60,056 nucleotides of DNA from assembly GCF_900106755.1 (NCBI RefSeq), contig NZ_FNNN01000031.1, forward strand, positions 1-60,056, read 5' to 3'. Both the position numbers and the translations under genes were made by a program. Below the pieces are notes generated by a model. That model had not been told where the DNA came from. It saw only the letters and a program-made list of their open reading frames with translations, and made no database searches. Origin of the DNA: Bacteroides faecis MAJ27 (GTDB lineage: Bacteria > Bacteroidota > Bacteroidia > Bacteroidales > Bacteroidaceae). Shown here piece by piece: positions 50,567-58,810 of the stretch; the stretch's first letter is position 1, and every line of letters begins with the position of its first letter.

Positions 50567-50578
50567 ATCAAGATAGGT

Positions 50579-51370
50579 ATGGAACCTTCAATTTATCTGA
50601 TTAAAGTAAATGTAGCTTTGATCGTATTATATGCATTCTATAAGTTCTCTTTCAGCAAAGATACGTTTTTTAGGTTGAGACGGGGTATGCTGTTGCTGAT
50701 ATGTGCCACTTCGCTGATTTATCCATTCATTGATTTTTCGGAGTGGGCGGGGTGGAACGAACATGCATTGGGAGAAGCGATTACGACCGTTTACAACAAA
50801 CTATTGCCCGAAGTGCTGGTCACTGCTACTTTACCTGCTGCTTCAACAGAAGTTGGAGCGGCAAACTGGCAGGCCGGTACATGGCTGTGGATTATTTATG
50901 GACTGGGATTTGCCATGTTGTTACTGCGCAGTCTGTTTGAAGTCTGTAAAATATGCCGTTCTGTAGCTCGTTCTCAGCGCTGTTCTCTAAAAGGAGTCTC
51001 TGTTTGTCGGTCGGACGAGATAGGAGAGCCCTGTTCTTTTTTCCATTGGATATTTATAGGTGCGATACAATACCCGGACAAAGAGCTAAATGAGATATTG
51101 ATACATGAACAGACACATGTTCGCGAGTTTCATTCATTGGATATTATACTGGCCCAACTGATTATCTTATTATGTTGGTTTAATCCGTTCTCTTGGCTGA
51201 TACGCAGCGAGATACGTATGAACCATGAATATCTGGCGGACAAACAAGTGGTGATGTCCGGCTATGATAAGAAATCATATCAATATCATTTGTTGGGAAT
51301 TAAACATACTTCATTGGCTGCAGCAAATTTCTATAACAACTTTAGTGTATTACCTTTAAAAAACGAATAA
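50579..51370 (+). CDS. M56 (BlaR1-type) membrane metallopeptidase, zero-frame product
   Basis: The 263-residue protein has transmembrane helices near 5-20, 35-50, 100-120 and 195-215, and the zinc motif in ILIHEQTHVREFHSLD near 178-193 (HEQTH), with NHEYLADKQVV near 219 giving the third ligand. It probably cleaves the upstream BlaI-type repressor on signal. It ends early: LPLKNE and then TAA. The sequence A AAA AAC at 51358-51364 is in slippery register; a -1 shift continues as KRIKMLNRKRT into the next ORF, joining peptidase and TonB domain as in the usual fused family members. Confidence 0.9.
   Translation: MEPSIYLIKVNVALIVLYAFYKFSFSKDTFFRLRRGMLLLICATSLIYPFIDFSEWAGWNEHALGEAITTVYNKLLPEVLVTATLPAASTEVGAANWQAGTWLWIIYGLGFAMLLLRSLFEVCKICRSVARSQRCSLKGVSVCRSDEIGEPCSFFHWIFIGAIQYPDKELNEILIHEQTHVREFHSLDIILAQLIILLCWFNPFSWLIRSEIRMNHEYLADKQVVMSGYDKKSYQYHLLGIKHTSLAAANFYNNFSVLPLKNE
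51358..51364 (+). promoter_or_regulatory. A AAA AAC slippery heptamer, possible -1 frameshift site
   Basis: The zero-frame codons are TTA AAA AAC GAA TAA, so the heptamer has the X XXY YYZ layout of -1 programmed frameshift sites. The zero frame stops two codons later. The -1 frame is open and continues through ATG 51373 without a break. I see no strong downstream stem and no upstream Shine-Dalgarno-like stimulator. Confidence 0.6.
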
Positions 51371-51372
51371 AA

Positions 51373-51903
51373 ATGTTAAACAGAAAAAGAACTCATAACA
51401 TCATGGTAGGTAAGTATCTGATGTTTATACCAGTGGTTGCATTACTGTTATTATTCAGTAATTGTGCAAATAAGAAAACGGATAAGGCCCAGTCTGATAC
51501 AGAAAAAGCAGATACGGTAGTGGCAGTGGAACCGGAAAAAAAGGCGGAACCTCAAGCGGAAGCTACATTACCTCAGGAGAAAACCGACTCTATTTATAGC
51601 GTAGTGGAAACAATGCCGGATTATCTCGGAGGGCAGAAAGAATTGTTAAGTTTCTTAAGTCGTAATATAAAGTATCCGACTAAGGCGGAAGAGAATAAAA
51701 TTCAAGGTCGTGTTGTTATACAGTTTGTAGTCAACAAGGACGGTAGTGTTTCTGATGCGAAAGTTGTGCGCAGTGTTGATCCGGAGTTGGATAAAGAAGC
51801 TCTCCGTGTAGTTAATTCGATGCCTCAATGGAAACCGGGAATGCAGAAGGGTGAGGCTGTATCTGTCAAGTATACAATTCCTATAGCATTCAGACTTCCA
51901 TAA
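51373..51903 (+). CDS. TonB C-terminal domain protein, likely part of the M56 protein
   Basis: The 176-residue ORF starts 2 bases after the M56 stop. It has a basic stretch (MLNRKRTHNIMVGK), one transmembrane helix (YLMFIPVVALLLLFSNC near 15-31), a Lys/Glu/Pro-rich linker (about 32-75) and a TonB C-terminal domain (about 82-176: YLGGQKELLSFLSRNIKYPT, GRVVIQFVVNKDGSVSDAKVV, MPQWKPGMQKGEAVSVKYTIPIAF). In many Bacteroidetes M56 proteins exactly this sequence type follows the peptidase in one chain. It can be made separately by re-initiation or as a fusion of about 441 residues by a -1 shift. Confidence 0.85.
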   Translation: MLNRKRTHNIMVGKYLMFIPVVALLLLFSNCANKKTDKAQSDTEKADTVVAVEPEKKAEPQAEATLPQEKTDSIYSVVETMPDYLGGQKELLSFLSRNIKYPTKAEENKIQGRVVIQFVVNKDGSVSDAKVVRSVDPELDKEALRVVNSMPQWKPGMQKGEAVSVKYTIPIAFRLP

Positions 51904-51917
51904 AGACAAAGGTTCTG

Positions 51918-52012
51918 TTCACCACGATTTATAGAAGCAACTGCAAGGATTACGATTGAGAATGTAGGTATTAGTAAAACGGACCTTGCAAATTTCTGTA
52001 ATTCGTGGTGAA
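51918..52012. repeat. 95-bp element with nested inverted repeats
   Basis: TTCACCACGA (51918-51927) pairs with TCGTGGTGAA (52003-52012), and inside TGCAAGG (51942-51948) pairs with CCTTGCA (51984-51990). The outer word with CACGAATT resembles words at about 9948 and 24631. It may be a small non-coding repeat or a weak structured 3' UTR of the TonB gene. Confidence 0.6.
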
Positions 52013-52071
52013 AAGAACTTTTATCGCATTAATTATTGTTTTGATAATTTCCTCGAACGAAAAATATGCTC

Positions 52072-52079
52072 TATCTTTG
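52072..52079 (+). promoter_or_regulatory. -7 box of tamL
   Basis: TATCTTTG lies 38 bases before ATG 52117. Confidence 0.65.
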
Positions 52080-52116
52080 TCCCTATATATTGCTTCCGCT
52101 TTTATAGAGATACCGT

Positions 52117-54435
52117 ATGAGGAAAGGATTTCTTTATTTACTTACTTTTGTCATTACCCTTCTGTCGTTCGCTTCGTGCACTGCCACTAAGTATGTGCCG
52201 GATGGTTCTTATTTGTTGGATGAAGTCAAGATTCATACAGATCAGAAAAATGTCCGTCCCTCTTCCTTACGAATGTATGTGCGTCAAAATCCTAATGCGA
52301 AATGGTTCAGTCTGATCAAGACGCAGCTCTATGTTTACAACCTTTCGGGACGGGATTCTACCAAATGGGGAAATAAGTTTCTGAGAAGAATAGGGGATGC
52401 TCCTGTGATATACAGTGAGACTGAAGCGCAGCGTTCGCAGGATGAAATCACGAAGGCAATGCGCAATATGGGCTATATGGCTGCTACCGTGAAGCGTTCG
52501 ACTAAGATAAAAAAGAAGAAGATCAAGTTATACTATGAGGTGACGGCAAGAGATCCTTATATTGTCAGTTCGTTGAAGTATGACATTCATGACCCTAAGA
52601 TTGCAGAGTTTCTGAAACAGGATTCCGCCAAAAGTCTGCTGAAAGAAGGGATGATATTTGATGTGAATGTGCTGGATGCAGAGCGTCAGCGAATTACCGA
52701 CAAGCTGCTCCGTAATGGTTATTATAAATTCAATAAGGATTATGTCGGTTATACGGCAGATACGGTTCGGGGTACTTATCAGGTAGACCTGACCTTACAT
52801 TTACATGCGTACAGAGCTCATGTGAACGATTCGGTGAAAGCACATCAGCAATATTGGATAGATAAGATTAACTTTATTACGGATTATGATGTACTGCAGT
52901 CTTCAGCGTTGAACAGCATGGACATCAATGACTCTCTTCATTTTAAAGGCTACCCTATCTACTATAAAGATAAACTCTACCTGCGTCCGAAGATGCTTAC
53001 TGATAATCTGCGTTTTGCTTCTGGTGATTTATTCAATGAACAGGATGTACAGCAGACCTATTCCAATTTCGGGCGTCTGTCTGCCTTGAAGTATACCAAT
53101 ATTCGTTTTATAGAAAATCAGGTAGGAGATACGGCGAAGCTTGACTGCTATGTGATGCTGACTAAGAGTAAACACAAATCGGTAGCTTTCGAGTTGGAAG
53201 GTACCAACTCTGCCGGTGACCTGGGGGCAGCAGCTTCTGTTTCTTTTCAAAACAGGAACTTGTTTCGCGGTTCGGAGACTTTCATGATAAAGTTTCGTGG
53301 TGCTTACGAGGTAATCTCGGGACTTCAGGCAGGCTATTCCAATAATAATTATACAGAATACGGAGTGGAGACAAGTATCAATTTCCCTAATTTTCTGTTT
53401 CCTTTCCTCTCTTCGGATTATAAGCGGAAGATCAGAGCTACTACGGAGTTCGGATTGCAATATAATTATCAGATGCGTCCCGAATTCCTGCGTACGATGG
53501 CGTCGGCTTCATGGAGCTACAAATGGACTCAACGCCAGAAGATACAACATCGCATTGATCTGATTAATATTGGTTTCCTTTATTTGCCGAGAATATCGGA
53601 GAAGTTTAAGGAAGACTTTATCAATAAAGGTCAGAGCCATATTCTTCAGTATAATTATCAGGACCGGTTGATTATTAATATGGGATATAGCTACCATTAT
53701 AATAGTATAGGTGGTGCTATCGTCAATAATACGATTGCTTCTAATTCATATTCTATCCGTTTTAATTTCGAATCGGCAGGAAATATTATGTATGCTTTGT
53801 CCAAGGCAACCAATATCCGTAAGAATAATGATGGGGAGTATGCTATTCTGGGAATTCCTTATGCGCAGTATGTGAAGGGAGAATTTGACTTCTCCAAAAA
53901 TATACGAATCGATCATCGCAATTTATTTGCTTTTCATGTCGGTTTGGGAATTGCTGTTCCTTACGGGAATGCGAAGACTATTCCGTTTGAGAAACAATAC
54001 TTTTCCGGTGGTGCTAACAGTGTTCGCGGATGGACGGTACGTGATTTGGGACCGGGCTCTTTTGTAAGAACCAAAAATACCAATTTGCTGGATCAGTCCG
54101 GTGATATCAAACTGGATGCCAGCATTGAATACCGAAGCAAATTATTCTGGAAGTTCCAGGGAGCTATCTTTGTGGACGCCGGTAATATATGGACGATCCG
54201 TGATTATGACAATCAGCCAGGGGGAGTCTTTAAGTTTGATAAATTCTATAAGCAAATAGCAGTGGCGTACGGATTAGGACTCCGTCTTGATCTGGACTTT
54301 TTCATTCTCCGCTTTGACGGAGGTATGAAAGCCCTTAATCCGGTGTATGAGAGTGGTAAAGACCGTTATCCGATTATTCATCCTAAGTTCAGCCGTGATT
54401 TTGCTTTCCATTTTGCAGTAGGATATCCTTTCTGA
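52117..54435 (+). CDS. tamL: Omp85-family outer-membrane lipoprotein TamL
   Basis: The 772-residue protein belongs to the BamA/TamA superfamily. It has a lipoprotein signal (FVITLLSFASCTATKY, lipid Cys near 21), POTRA-like domains (about 30-340: DEVKIHTDQKNVRPSSLRMY, ITKAMRNMGYMAATVKRS, ITDKLLRNGYYKFNKDYVGY) and a 16-strand barrel domain (about 355-772) with the L6-type motif SGGANSVRGWTVRDLGPGSF near 630-649 and a terminal FHFAVGYPF ending in Phe. In Bacteroidetes this lipidated form is called TamL and works with the inner-membrane TamB in outer-membrane protein or lipid delivery. Confidence 0.88.
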   Translation: MRKGFLYLLTFVITLLSFASCTATKYVPDGSYLLDEVKIHTDQKNVRPSSLRMYVRQNPNAKWFSLIKTQLYVYNLSGRDSTKWGNKFLRRIGDAPVIYSETEAQRSQDEITKAMRNMGYMAATVKRSTKIKKKKIKLYYEVTARDPYIVSSLKYDIHDPKIAEFLKQDSAKSLLKEGMIFDVNVLDAERQRITDKLLRNGYYKFNKDYVGYTADTVRGTYQVDLTLHLHAYRAHVNDSVKAHQQYWIDKINFITDYDVLQSSALNSMDINDSLHFKGYPIYYKDKLYLRPKMLTDNLRFASGDLFNEQDVQQTYSNFGRLSALKYTNIRFIENQVGDTAKLDCYVMLTKSKHKSVAFELEGTNSAGDLGAAASVSFQNRNLFRGSETFMIKFRGAYEVISGLQAGYSNNNYTEYGVETSINFPNFLFPFLSSDYKRKIRATTEFGLQYNYQMRPEFLRTMASASWSYKWTQRQKIQHRIDLINIGFLYLPRISEKFKEDFINKGQSHILQYNYQDRLIINMGYSYHYNSIGGAIVNNTIASNSYSIRFNFESAGNIMYALSKATNIRKNNDGEYAILGIPYAQYVKGEFDFSKNIRIDHRNLFAFHVGLGIAVPYGNAKTIPFEKQYFSGGANSVRGWTVRDLGPGSFVRTKNTNLLDQSGDIKLDASIEYRSKLFWKFQGAIFVDAGNIWTIRDYDNQPGGVFKFDKFYKQIAVAYGLGLRLDLDFFILRFDGGMKALNPVYESGKDRYPIIHPKFSRDFAFHFAVGYPF

Positions 54436-54449
54436 TCTGGGAGGAGACA

Positions 54450-54504
54450 AACGAAAAAAGGAAATGAAACCTGTATGACCAGTTTCATCTCCTTTCGTTT
54501 TTAT
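54450..54504. terminator. Bidirectional terminator between tamL and DUF3332 genes
   Basis: An interrupted stem (ACGAAAAAAGGAAATGAAAC with GTTTCATCTCCTTTCGT) is followed by TTTTT on the plus strand. The genes converge on it. Confidence 0.75.
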
Positions 54505-54516
54505 CTTGTTATGCTT

Positions 54517-55068
54517 TTAACGAGCTGCAAACATCAGGTTGCTCATAGTAGCCTGACGGGCAGCCATCATGCCCTGAGCGTCTAATGTAACGTTCATTTT
54601 TTCACCGTTCGGCAAGAACAGGTCAGCAGTACCGTCATTGTTCATCTTTATCAGTTCAGAACTTTCACCGTTTGCAACCACATTCCATGTGTTAGCTTCT
54701 TTGTTGTAAATCAAGTCCATAGAAGCTGTTTCGCCTTCTTTTGTGATTGAGTAACCATTTTCAAGCGTTTTAACCATGTAGTTACCGTTCTCTCCTTTTA
54801 CCTTCTTTACGTCACCCACATTGGCCATCGGGTTGGAACCGCTCCAGAATTCAATAGAGTTGATTACTAAAGCATCAGCCAGATATGCTACGCCATAAAC
54901 CGGAACGATGTTGAAAGCTAAAAATACGAGTTCATTTACAAATTTGGTTCCGACTCCCTGATTCCAGGAACTTAAGCGGTTGAATAAGCCGAATGATCCA
55001 ACACAGGAACTGAATAATAAGCTACCACTAAGTATAGCTGCTACTAATGTCAGTTTGCCTTTTTTCAT
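54517..55068 (-). CDS. DUF3332 lipoprotein
   Basis: The 183-residue protein has a lipoprotein signal (LSGSLLFSSCVGSFG, lipid Cys near 22) and the DUF3332 sequence: LFNRLSSWNQGVGTKFVNELVFLAFNIVPVYGVAYLADALVINSIEFWSG near 28-77 in two hydrophobic stretches. A beta-rich C-terminal half follows (about 88-160). It is probably located in the inner or outer membrane. The function is unknown. It is monocistronic. Confidence 0.85.
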   Translation of the reverse strand: MKKGKLTLVAAILSGSLLFSSCVGSFGLFNRLSSWNQGVGTKFVNELVFLAFNIVPVYGVAYLADALVINSIEFWSGSNPMANVGDVKKVKGENGNYMVKTLENGYSITKEGETASMDLIYNKEANTWNVVANGESSELIKMNNDGTADLFLPNGEKMNVTLDAQGMMAARQATMSNLMFAAR

Positions 55069-55174
55069 GTTTACTTTACTTTTTGATTAATAAAAATATT
55101 GATAAATTCTCTTTCTAATGAATGCAAATATAATATTTTTAAATTAATCAAGGTTATTATTTCTTGTTTTTATG

Positions 55175-55612
55175 TTATTTACGTTTGTTGTGTGCCAACT
55201 TGCTTCCGATGAAATAATCTATGGAAAATTTACCGGGCCCGGCAATGTACATTAATACAAATACTACTAAGTAAATGAAAGCCAATTCTTTCACTGCAAA
55301 TACATCATTGGCATGAATGACAAAAAAGGCCACTACCATAGTAAAGATCATCGGGATCATTGCCAGCCGATATAGAAAACCAAAGATGAAGCCCATCGAA
55401 CATACTAGTTCTCCAAAGATGGCTAATCCGAGAGATATGGAACTGCCCAGACCGATCGGGTCGGGAAAGGCCGTTGACAGCTCTTGAAAATTGCTCCATT
55501 TCTGTATACCGTGGTTCATTAATAATATTCCGAATATAATGCGGACTGCCAATAAAAACAAAGATACCTTGGTCGTATTCGGCTTTGTGGGGAATAAAAA
55601 ATTATAAATCAT
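55175..55612 (-). CDS. DoxX-family membrane protein
   Basis: The 145-residue protein has four predicted helices with family motifs LAVRIIFGILLMNHGIQKW near 21-39, IGLGSSISLGLAIFGELVCSMGFIFGF near 53-79 and YIAGPGKFSIDYFIG near 122-136. DoxX-type proteins are membrane proteins linked to quinone or sulfur metabolism in some organisms. The role here is not known. No partner gene is next to it; the DUF3332 gene lies 106 bases downstream. Confidence 0.85.
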   Translation of the reverse strand: MIYNFLFPTKPNTTKVSLFLLAVRIIFGILLMNHGIQKWSNFQELSTAFPDPIGLGSSISLGLAIFGELVCSMGFIFGFLYRLAMIPMIFTMVVAFFVIHANDVFAVKELAFIYLVVFVLMYIAGPGKFSIDYFIGSKLAHNKRK

Positions 55613-55699
55613 AAGTCGTTCTTTTTATAAGTTTGTTTTTATTTATATAAACATAAAAAATATTGAAATTGTTCTCTGAAAACGATAAAACTTAGGAAC

Positions 55700-55750
55700 A
55701 AAAAAAGATACCGGAAATAAAAAGGCAGATTTACCACTTTATTTCCGGTA
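55700..55750 (-). terminator. Terminator of the NlpE-like gene
   Basis: A perfect 13-bp stem TACCGGAAATAAA (55709-55721) with TTTATTTCCGGTA (55738-55750) is followed on the minus strand by a T run (complement of 55700-55706). Confidence 0.85.
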
Positions 55751-55778
55751 GTCAGATTGGCTGTTGCAGGATTCTTGC

Positions 55779-56213
55779 TTATTCTTTGTTTAGTATGTAA
55801 TGTTCGGCAAGTGCTCCTGTTATTTCTTGTTTGTCATCATTTAGTAGACGAACTTTGTTTTCTTCCACTTTATAATAAGATGTTTCTCCACCTTCTTCTT
55901 TTAAAGTCAAGATGTTGCCTTCCAGTGTATAAGTGCCTTTCTCGTCAAATGAGCTGTCCCGGTCGATGTATACGGAATGAAGGGCAAATGTCTTGTCGGC
56001 ATTTAGTGTCAGAGTTGTTTCGATGCCCGGGCAGTCGGCGGCAGGGAAGACTCCTTTATACGTTCCTTCATAATCAAGAGATGTTTCGGCATTATGTATA
56101 TCGACTGTTTGGGTTGCTGTACTGTCTGCACTTGTACTCTTGTTTGTTTTTGCACTGTTTCCGCACGCTGCCAGAAGAAAGCAGGAACATGCCAGAATGA
56201 TAATTTTCTTCAT
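55779..56213 (-). CDS. NlpE N-terminal-domain lipoprotein
   Basis: The 144-residue protein has a lipoprotein signal (MKKIIILACSCFLLAACGN, lipid Cys near 17), a Ser/Thr-rich linker and an NlpE-type domain (about 45-140): YEGTYKGVFPAADCPGIETTLTLNADKTFALHSVY near 48-82 with a single Cys in ADCPG, then GTYTLEGNILTLKEEG. NlpE in E. coli signals envelope and copper stress; Bacteroides carry many short versions with unknown tasks. It is monocistronic with its own terminator. Confidence 0.85.
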   Translation of the reverse strand: MKKIIILACSCFLLAACGNSAKTNKSTSADSTATQTVDIHNAETSLDYEGTYKGVFPAADCPGIETTLTLNADKTFALHSVYIDRDSSFDEKGTYTLEGNILTLKEEGGETSYYKVEENKVRLLNDDKQEITGALAEHYILNKE

Positions 56214-56427
56214 GATTGTTACTTTTTATAGTTAATCTAATTGAATTTAGAGTCAACAAAGATATAAATAATAAGTAATAAAAAGAATTGGGCTGCTTAA
56301 TTTTATGAGCGGAAAAACTATTTTTTCCCCGGTGAACTTGGATAAAACTTGCGATTGTTGGTTACCTTATATAAGGTGGAATTCTAAAAGTGCCTGCCTG
56401 ACTCTGTATTTTCTCGGTTTTTATCTT

Positions 56428-56435
56428 TATCTTTG
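56428..56435 (+). promoter_or_regulatory. -7 box of the small DUF6965-like gene
   Basis: TATCTTTG ends where the longer ORF start would be, so ATG 56453 is the better start. Confidence 0.65.
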
Positions 56436-56452
56436 TGGGAAAATATAGAAAT

Positions 56453-56701
56453 ATGGCACAACATACTTATGATGAAGAATCGGTCCAGGAACTGTTGGGC
56501 TGGGCGAAAAAGATGCTTGAAACTAAAAGTTACCCGACAGAAAAGTATCAGTTGAACAGTTGTACTTCAATCATTGATGGCAAACTTTATTTGGAATCTT
56601 TGATTTCGATGATTTCCAGAAACTGGGAAAATCCGACCTTTCATCCCACCATTGAGCAACTGTGGGAATACAGAGAAAAGTGGGAAGGTAAAGAGGAATA
56701 A
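56453..56701 (+). CDS. Small conserved protein, DUF6965-like
   Basis: The 82-residue protein is soluble and mainly helical: YDEESVQELLGWAKKMLETK near 5-24, YPTEKYQLNSCTSIIDGKLYLESLISMISRNWENPTFHPTIEQLWEYREKWEG near 26-78. The pattern of a short helix followed by an IID..LYLES helix and a conserved P-T-F-P segment resembles DUF6965. The family name is tentative and the function is unknown. It has its own promoter, and a hairpin follows in the convergent gap. Confidence 0.65.
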   Translation: MAQHTYDEESVQELLGWAKKMLETKSYPTEKYQLNSCTSIIDGKLYLESLISMISRNWENPTFHPTIEQLWEYREKWEGKEE

Positions 56702-56735
56702 TGAATGTGAATTCTGGGCTCCCTTTGATAAAAGA

Positions 56736-56769
56736 AATGCACTCCGATCGCGATTGTTCAGAGTGCATT
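56736..56769. terminator. Hairpin between convergent genes
   Basis: A perfect 9-bp stem AATGCACTC (56736-56744) with GAGTGCATT (56761-56769). It has no long T run, so termination efficiency is unclear. Confidence 0.5.
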
Positions 56770-56815
56770 ATGAATATTATAAGTTAGAGGTAAGTCCGAT
56801 GTCTGGTGCCGGAGC

Positions 56816-57235
56816 TTAAAACGGCAACCATTTCCTCTTTTTCTTCTGACTGCTATTTTCTTCTCTCTGCTGGCTGTATATATCGGCAAAAGTCTTTTTC
56901 TCCTTTATCATTTCATAGATAATTCCCCAGTCGGGAATGCCGCCGACATTCCGGTCGTCAATGAACAAGTCGGCTTTCAGTTTTCGGGAAAAACCCTGAT
57001 GATCCCTTTCTTCTTCGGGATAGTCTTTATTGGCTGCATAAAATTCCAGTCCCCGTGCCCTGCACCATTCTACGGCTTCCTCCAGGAGTTCTCCTTCGCG
57101 TACACTCCACAAGATTAAACGGTGTTTTTCTTGTTGTAACAATTTCAGCGTTTCAACAGCAAATGGAATTTCTTCACCAATACGTGGATAACGATGCTCT
57201 ACAATCGTTCCGTCAAAATCAACAGCTATAGTCAT
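56816..57235 (-). CDS. BT0820-type HAD-family hydrolase
   Basis: The 139-residue protein has HAD motifs: motif I AVDFDGTIVEH at 4-14 (nucleophile DFDGT), motif II ILWSVREG near 41-48 and motif IV LFIDDRNVGG near 91-100 (DD). It lacks a large cap domain and ends in a basic tail (SSQKKKRKWLPF). It matches the short Bacteroides family named after BT0820, whose structure has been solved. The substrate is unknown. It shares a divergent promoter region with the MFS gene. Confidence 0.88.
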   Translation of the reverse strand: MTIAVDFDGTIVEHRYPRIGEEIPFAVETLKLLQQEKHRLILWSVREGELLEEAVEWCRARGLEFYAANKDYPEEERDHQGFSRKLKADLFIDDRNVGGIPDWGIIYEMIKEKKTFADIYSQQREENSSQKKKRKWLPF

Positions 57236-57264
57236 ATGATATATTTAGAATACGTAATTTAGGA

Positions 57265-57272
57265 CAAAGATA
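57265..57272 (-). promoter_or_regulatory. -7 box of the HAD gene
   Basis: On the minus strand the box reads TATCTTTG, 30 bases before ATG 57235. Confidence 0.6.
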
Positions 57273-57294
57273 CGGACTGTAAGCTAAAAAAACG

Positions 57295-57302
57295 TATCTT
57301 TG
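57295..57302 (+). promoter_or_regulatory. -7 box of the MFS transporter gene
   Basis: TATCTTTG lies 37 bases before ATG 57339 and overlaps the alternative start at 57300, so the shorter ORF is chosen. Confidence 0.65.
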
Positions 57303-57338
57303 CGTCGAATTAACATTTTAATAAAAAAAACAGATTAC

Positions 57339-58727
57339 ATGAACAATTCCCCTCAGCGTGCTGCCAAAGGCTTTACAAGAGCATTTTGGGTAAGCAACAC
57401 AGTCGAACTGTTTGAACGTATGGCATATTATGCTGTTTTTATCGTTCTCACTATTTATCTATCCAGTATTTTAGGTTTTAATGATTTCGAAGCAAGTATG
57501 ATTTCCGGCCTTTTCTCCGGAGGATTGTATCTGCTTCCTATATTTTCGGGCGCTTATGCAGATAAGATCGGTTTTCGGAAATCGATGATTATTGCTTTTT
57601 CTCTGTTGTCTATTGGCTATTTGGGGCTGGGTGTATTCCCCACATTGCTGGAGGCGGCAGGATTGGTGAGCTATGGCGTCACGACTCAGTTCAACGGTTT
57701 GCCGGATAGCTCTTCCCGGTGGATCATTGTTCCTATCTTGTTTATTCTGATGATAGGAGGTTCTTTTATCAAGTCAATAATTTCTGCATCCGTAGCTAAG
57801 GAGACAACGGAAGCGACCCGTGCCCGCGGTTATTCTATTTTTTATATGATGGTCAATGTGGGAGCTTTTACGGGCAAGACAATTATCGATCCTTTGAGAA
57901 ATGTGATCGGCGAACAAGCCTATATTTACATTAATTATTTCTCCGGAGCGATGACGGTGATTGCCCTGCTGGCAGTTATCCTGCTTTATAAATCGACCCA
58001 TACGGCAGGTGAAGGAAAAAGTCTGCGTGAGATAGGACAGGGCTTCATGCGGATTGTGACCAACTGGCGTTTGTTAGTCCTTATTTTAATAGTGACAGGT
58101 TTCTGGATGGTGCAGCAGCAACTTTATGCTACTATGCCGAAGTACGTCATCCGTCTGGCCGGCGAGACTGCCAAACCGGGCTGGATTGCCAATGTGAACC
58201 CTTTTGTAGTGGTGTGCTGTGTCAGTTTTATCACCCGTTTGATGGCAAAGCGCAGCGCTATTACTTCGATGAATGTGGGTATGTTTCTGATTCCTGTTTC
58301 TGCCTTGTTGATGGCTTGCGGAAACATACTGGGAAATGATATAATCTCGGGAATGAGCAATATTACTTTGATGATGGTAGCCGGTATCGTTGTGCAGGCC
58401 CTTGCCGAGTGTTTTATTTCGCCGCGATACTTGGAATATTTTTCTTTGCAGGCTCCCAAAGGGGAGGAAGGAATGTATTTAGGGTTCAGTCATCTGCACT
58501 CGTTTCTTTCTTCCATATTCGGTTTCGGGCTGGCCGGTATTCTGCTGACCAAATATTGTCCGGACCCTGCCTTGTTTGAAACTCGTGCCGCATGGGAGGC
58601 AGCCAGTGCGAATGCGCATTATATCTGGTATTATTTTGCTGCTATCGGGTTGATTGCTGCTGTAGCTTTGCTATTATTCGCAAAAATCACCGAATCCATC
58701 GACAAAAAGACCAAATCTTCTCGCTAA
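57339..58727 (+). CDS. MFS transporter (POT-like)
   Basis: The 462-residue protein has 12-14 predicted membrane helices. The N-terminus FWVSNTVELFERMAYYAVFIVLTIYL near 17-42 contains the ExxERxxYY-like motif of proton-coupled oligopeptide transporters (here ELFERMAYY). It also has GAYADKIGFRKSM near 70 and ISPRYLEYFSLQAPKGEEGMYLGFSHL near 364-390. It probably imports peptides or related solutes with protons; the substrate is not certain. ATG 57339 follows the promoter. Confidence 0.82.
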   Translation: MNNSPQRAAKGFTRAFWVSNTVELFERMAYYAVFIVLTIYLSSILGFNDFEASMISGLFSGGLYLLPIFSGAYADKIGFRKSMIIAFSLLSIGYLGLGVFPTLLEAAGLVSYGVTTQFNGLPDSSSRWIIVPILFILMIGGSFIKSIISASVAKETTEATRARGYSIFYMMVNVGAFTGKTIIDPLRNVIGEQAYIYINYFSGAMTVIALLAVILLYKSTHTAGEGKSLREIGQGFMRIVTNWRLLVLILIVTGFWMVQQQLYATMPKYVIRLAGETAKPGWIANVNPFVVVCCVSFITRLMAKRSAITSMNVGMFLIPVSALLMACGNILGNDIISGMSNITLMMVAGIVVQALAECFISPRYLEYFSLQAPKGEEGMYLGFSHLHSFLSSIFGFGLAGILLTKYCPDPALFETRAAWEAASANAHYIWYYFAAIGLIAAVALLLFAKITESIDKKTKSSR

Positions 58728-58744
58728 TTATCTTCTTTTTTATG

Positions 58745-58752
58745 TATATTTG
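58745..58752 (+). promoter_or_regulatory. -7 box of the metallo-hydrolase gene
   Basis: TATATTTG lies 58 bases before ATG 58811. The hairpin at 58751-58781 sits at the expected start point. Confidence 0.55.
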
Positions 58753-58786
58753 CCGTCACTTTGCTGTAAAAGTTGACGGCATTTTG
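58751..58786 (+). terminator. Hairpin after the MFS gene
   Basis: TGCCGTC (58751-58757) pairs with GACGGCA (58775-58781), extended by ACTTT/AAAGT with one bulge, followed by TTTTGCATTTT. It probably ends the MFS transcript. Confidence 0.55.
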
Positions 58787-58810
58787 CATTTTAATAAAGA
58801 AAGATAAAAC

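Noticed and set aside
51918..52012. Invertible promoter of tamL
   Set aside because: The inverted repeats flank no good promoter box, and the tamL -7 box at 52072 lies outside them. No recombinase is nearby.
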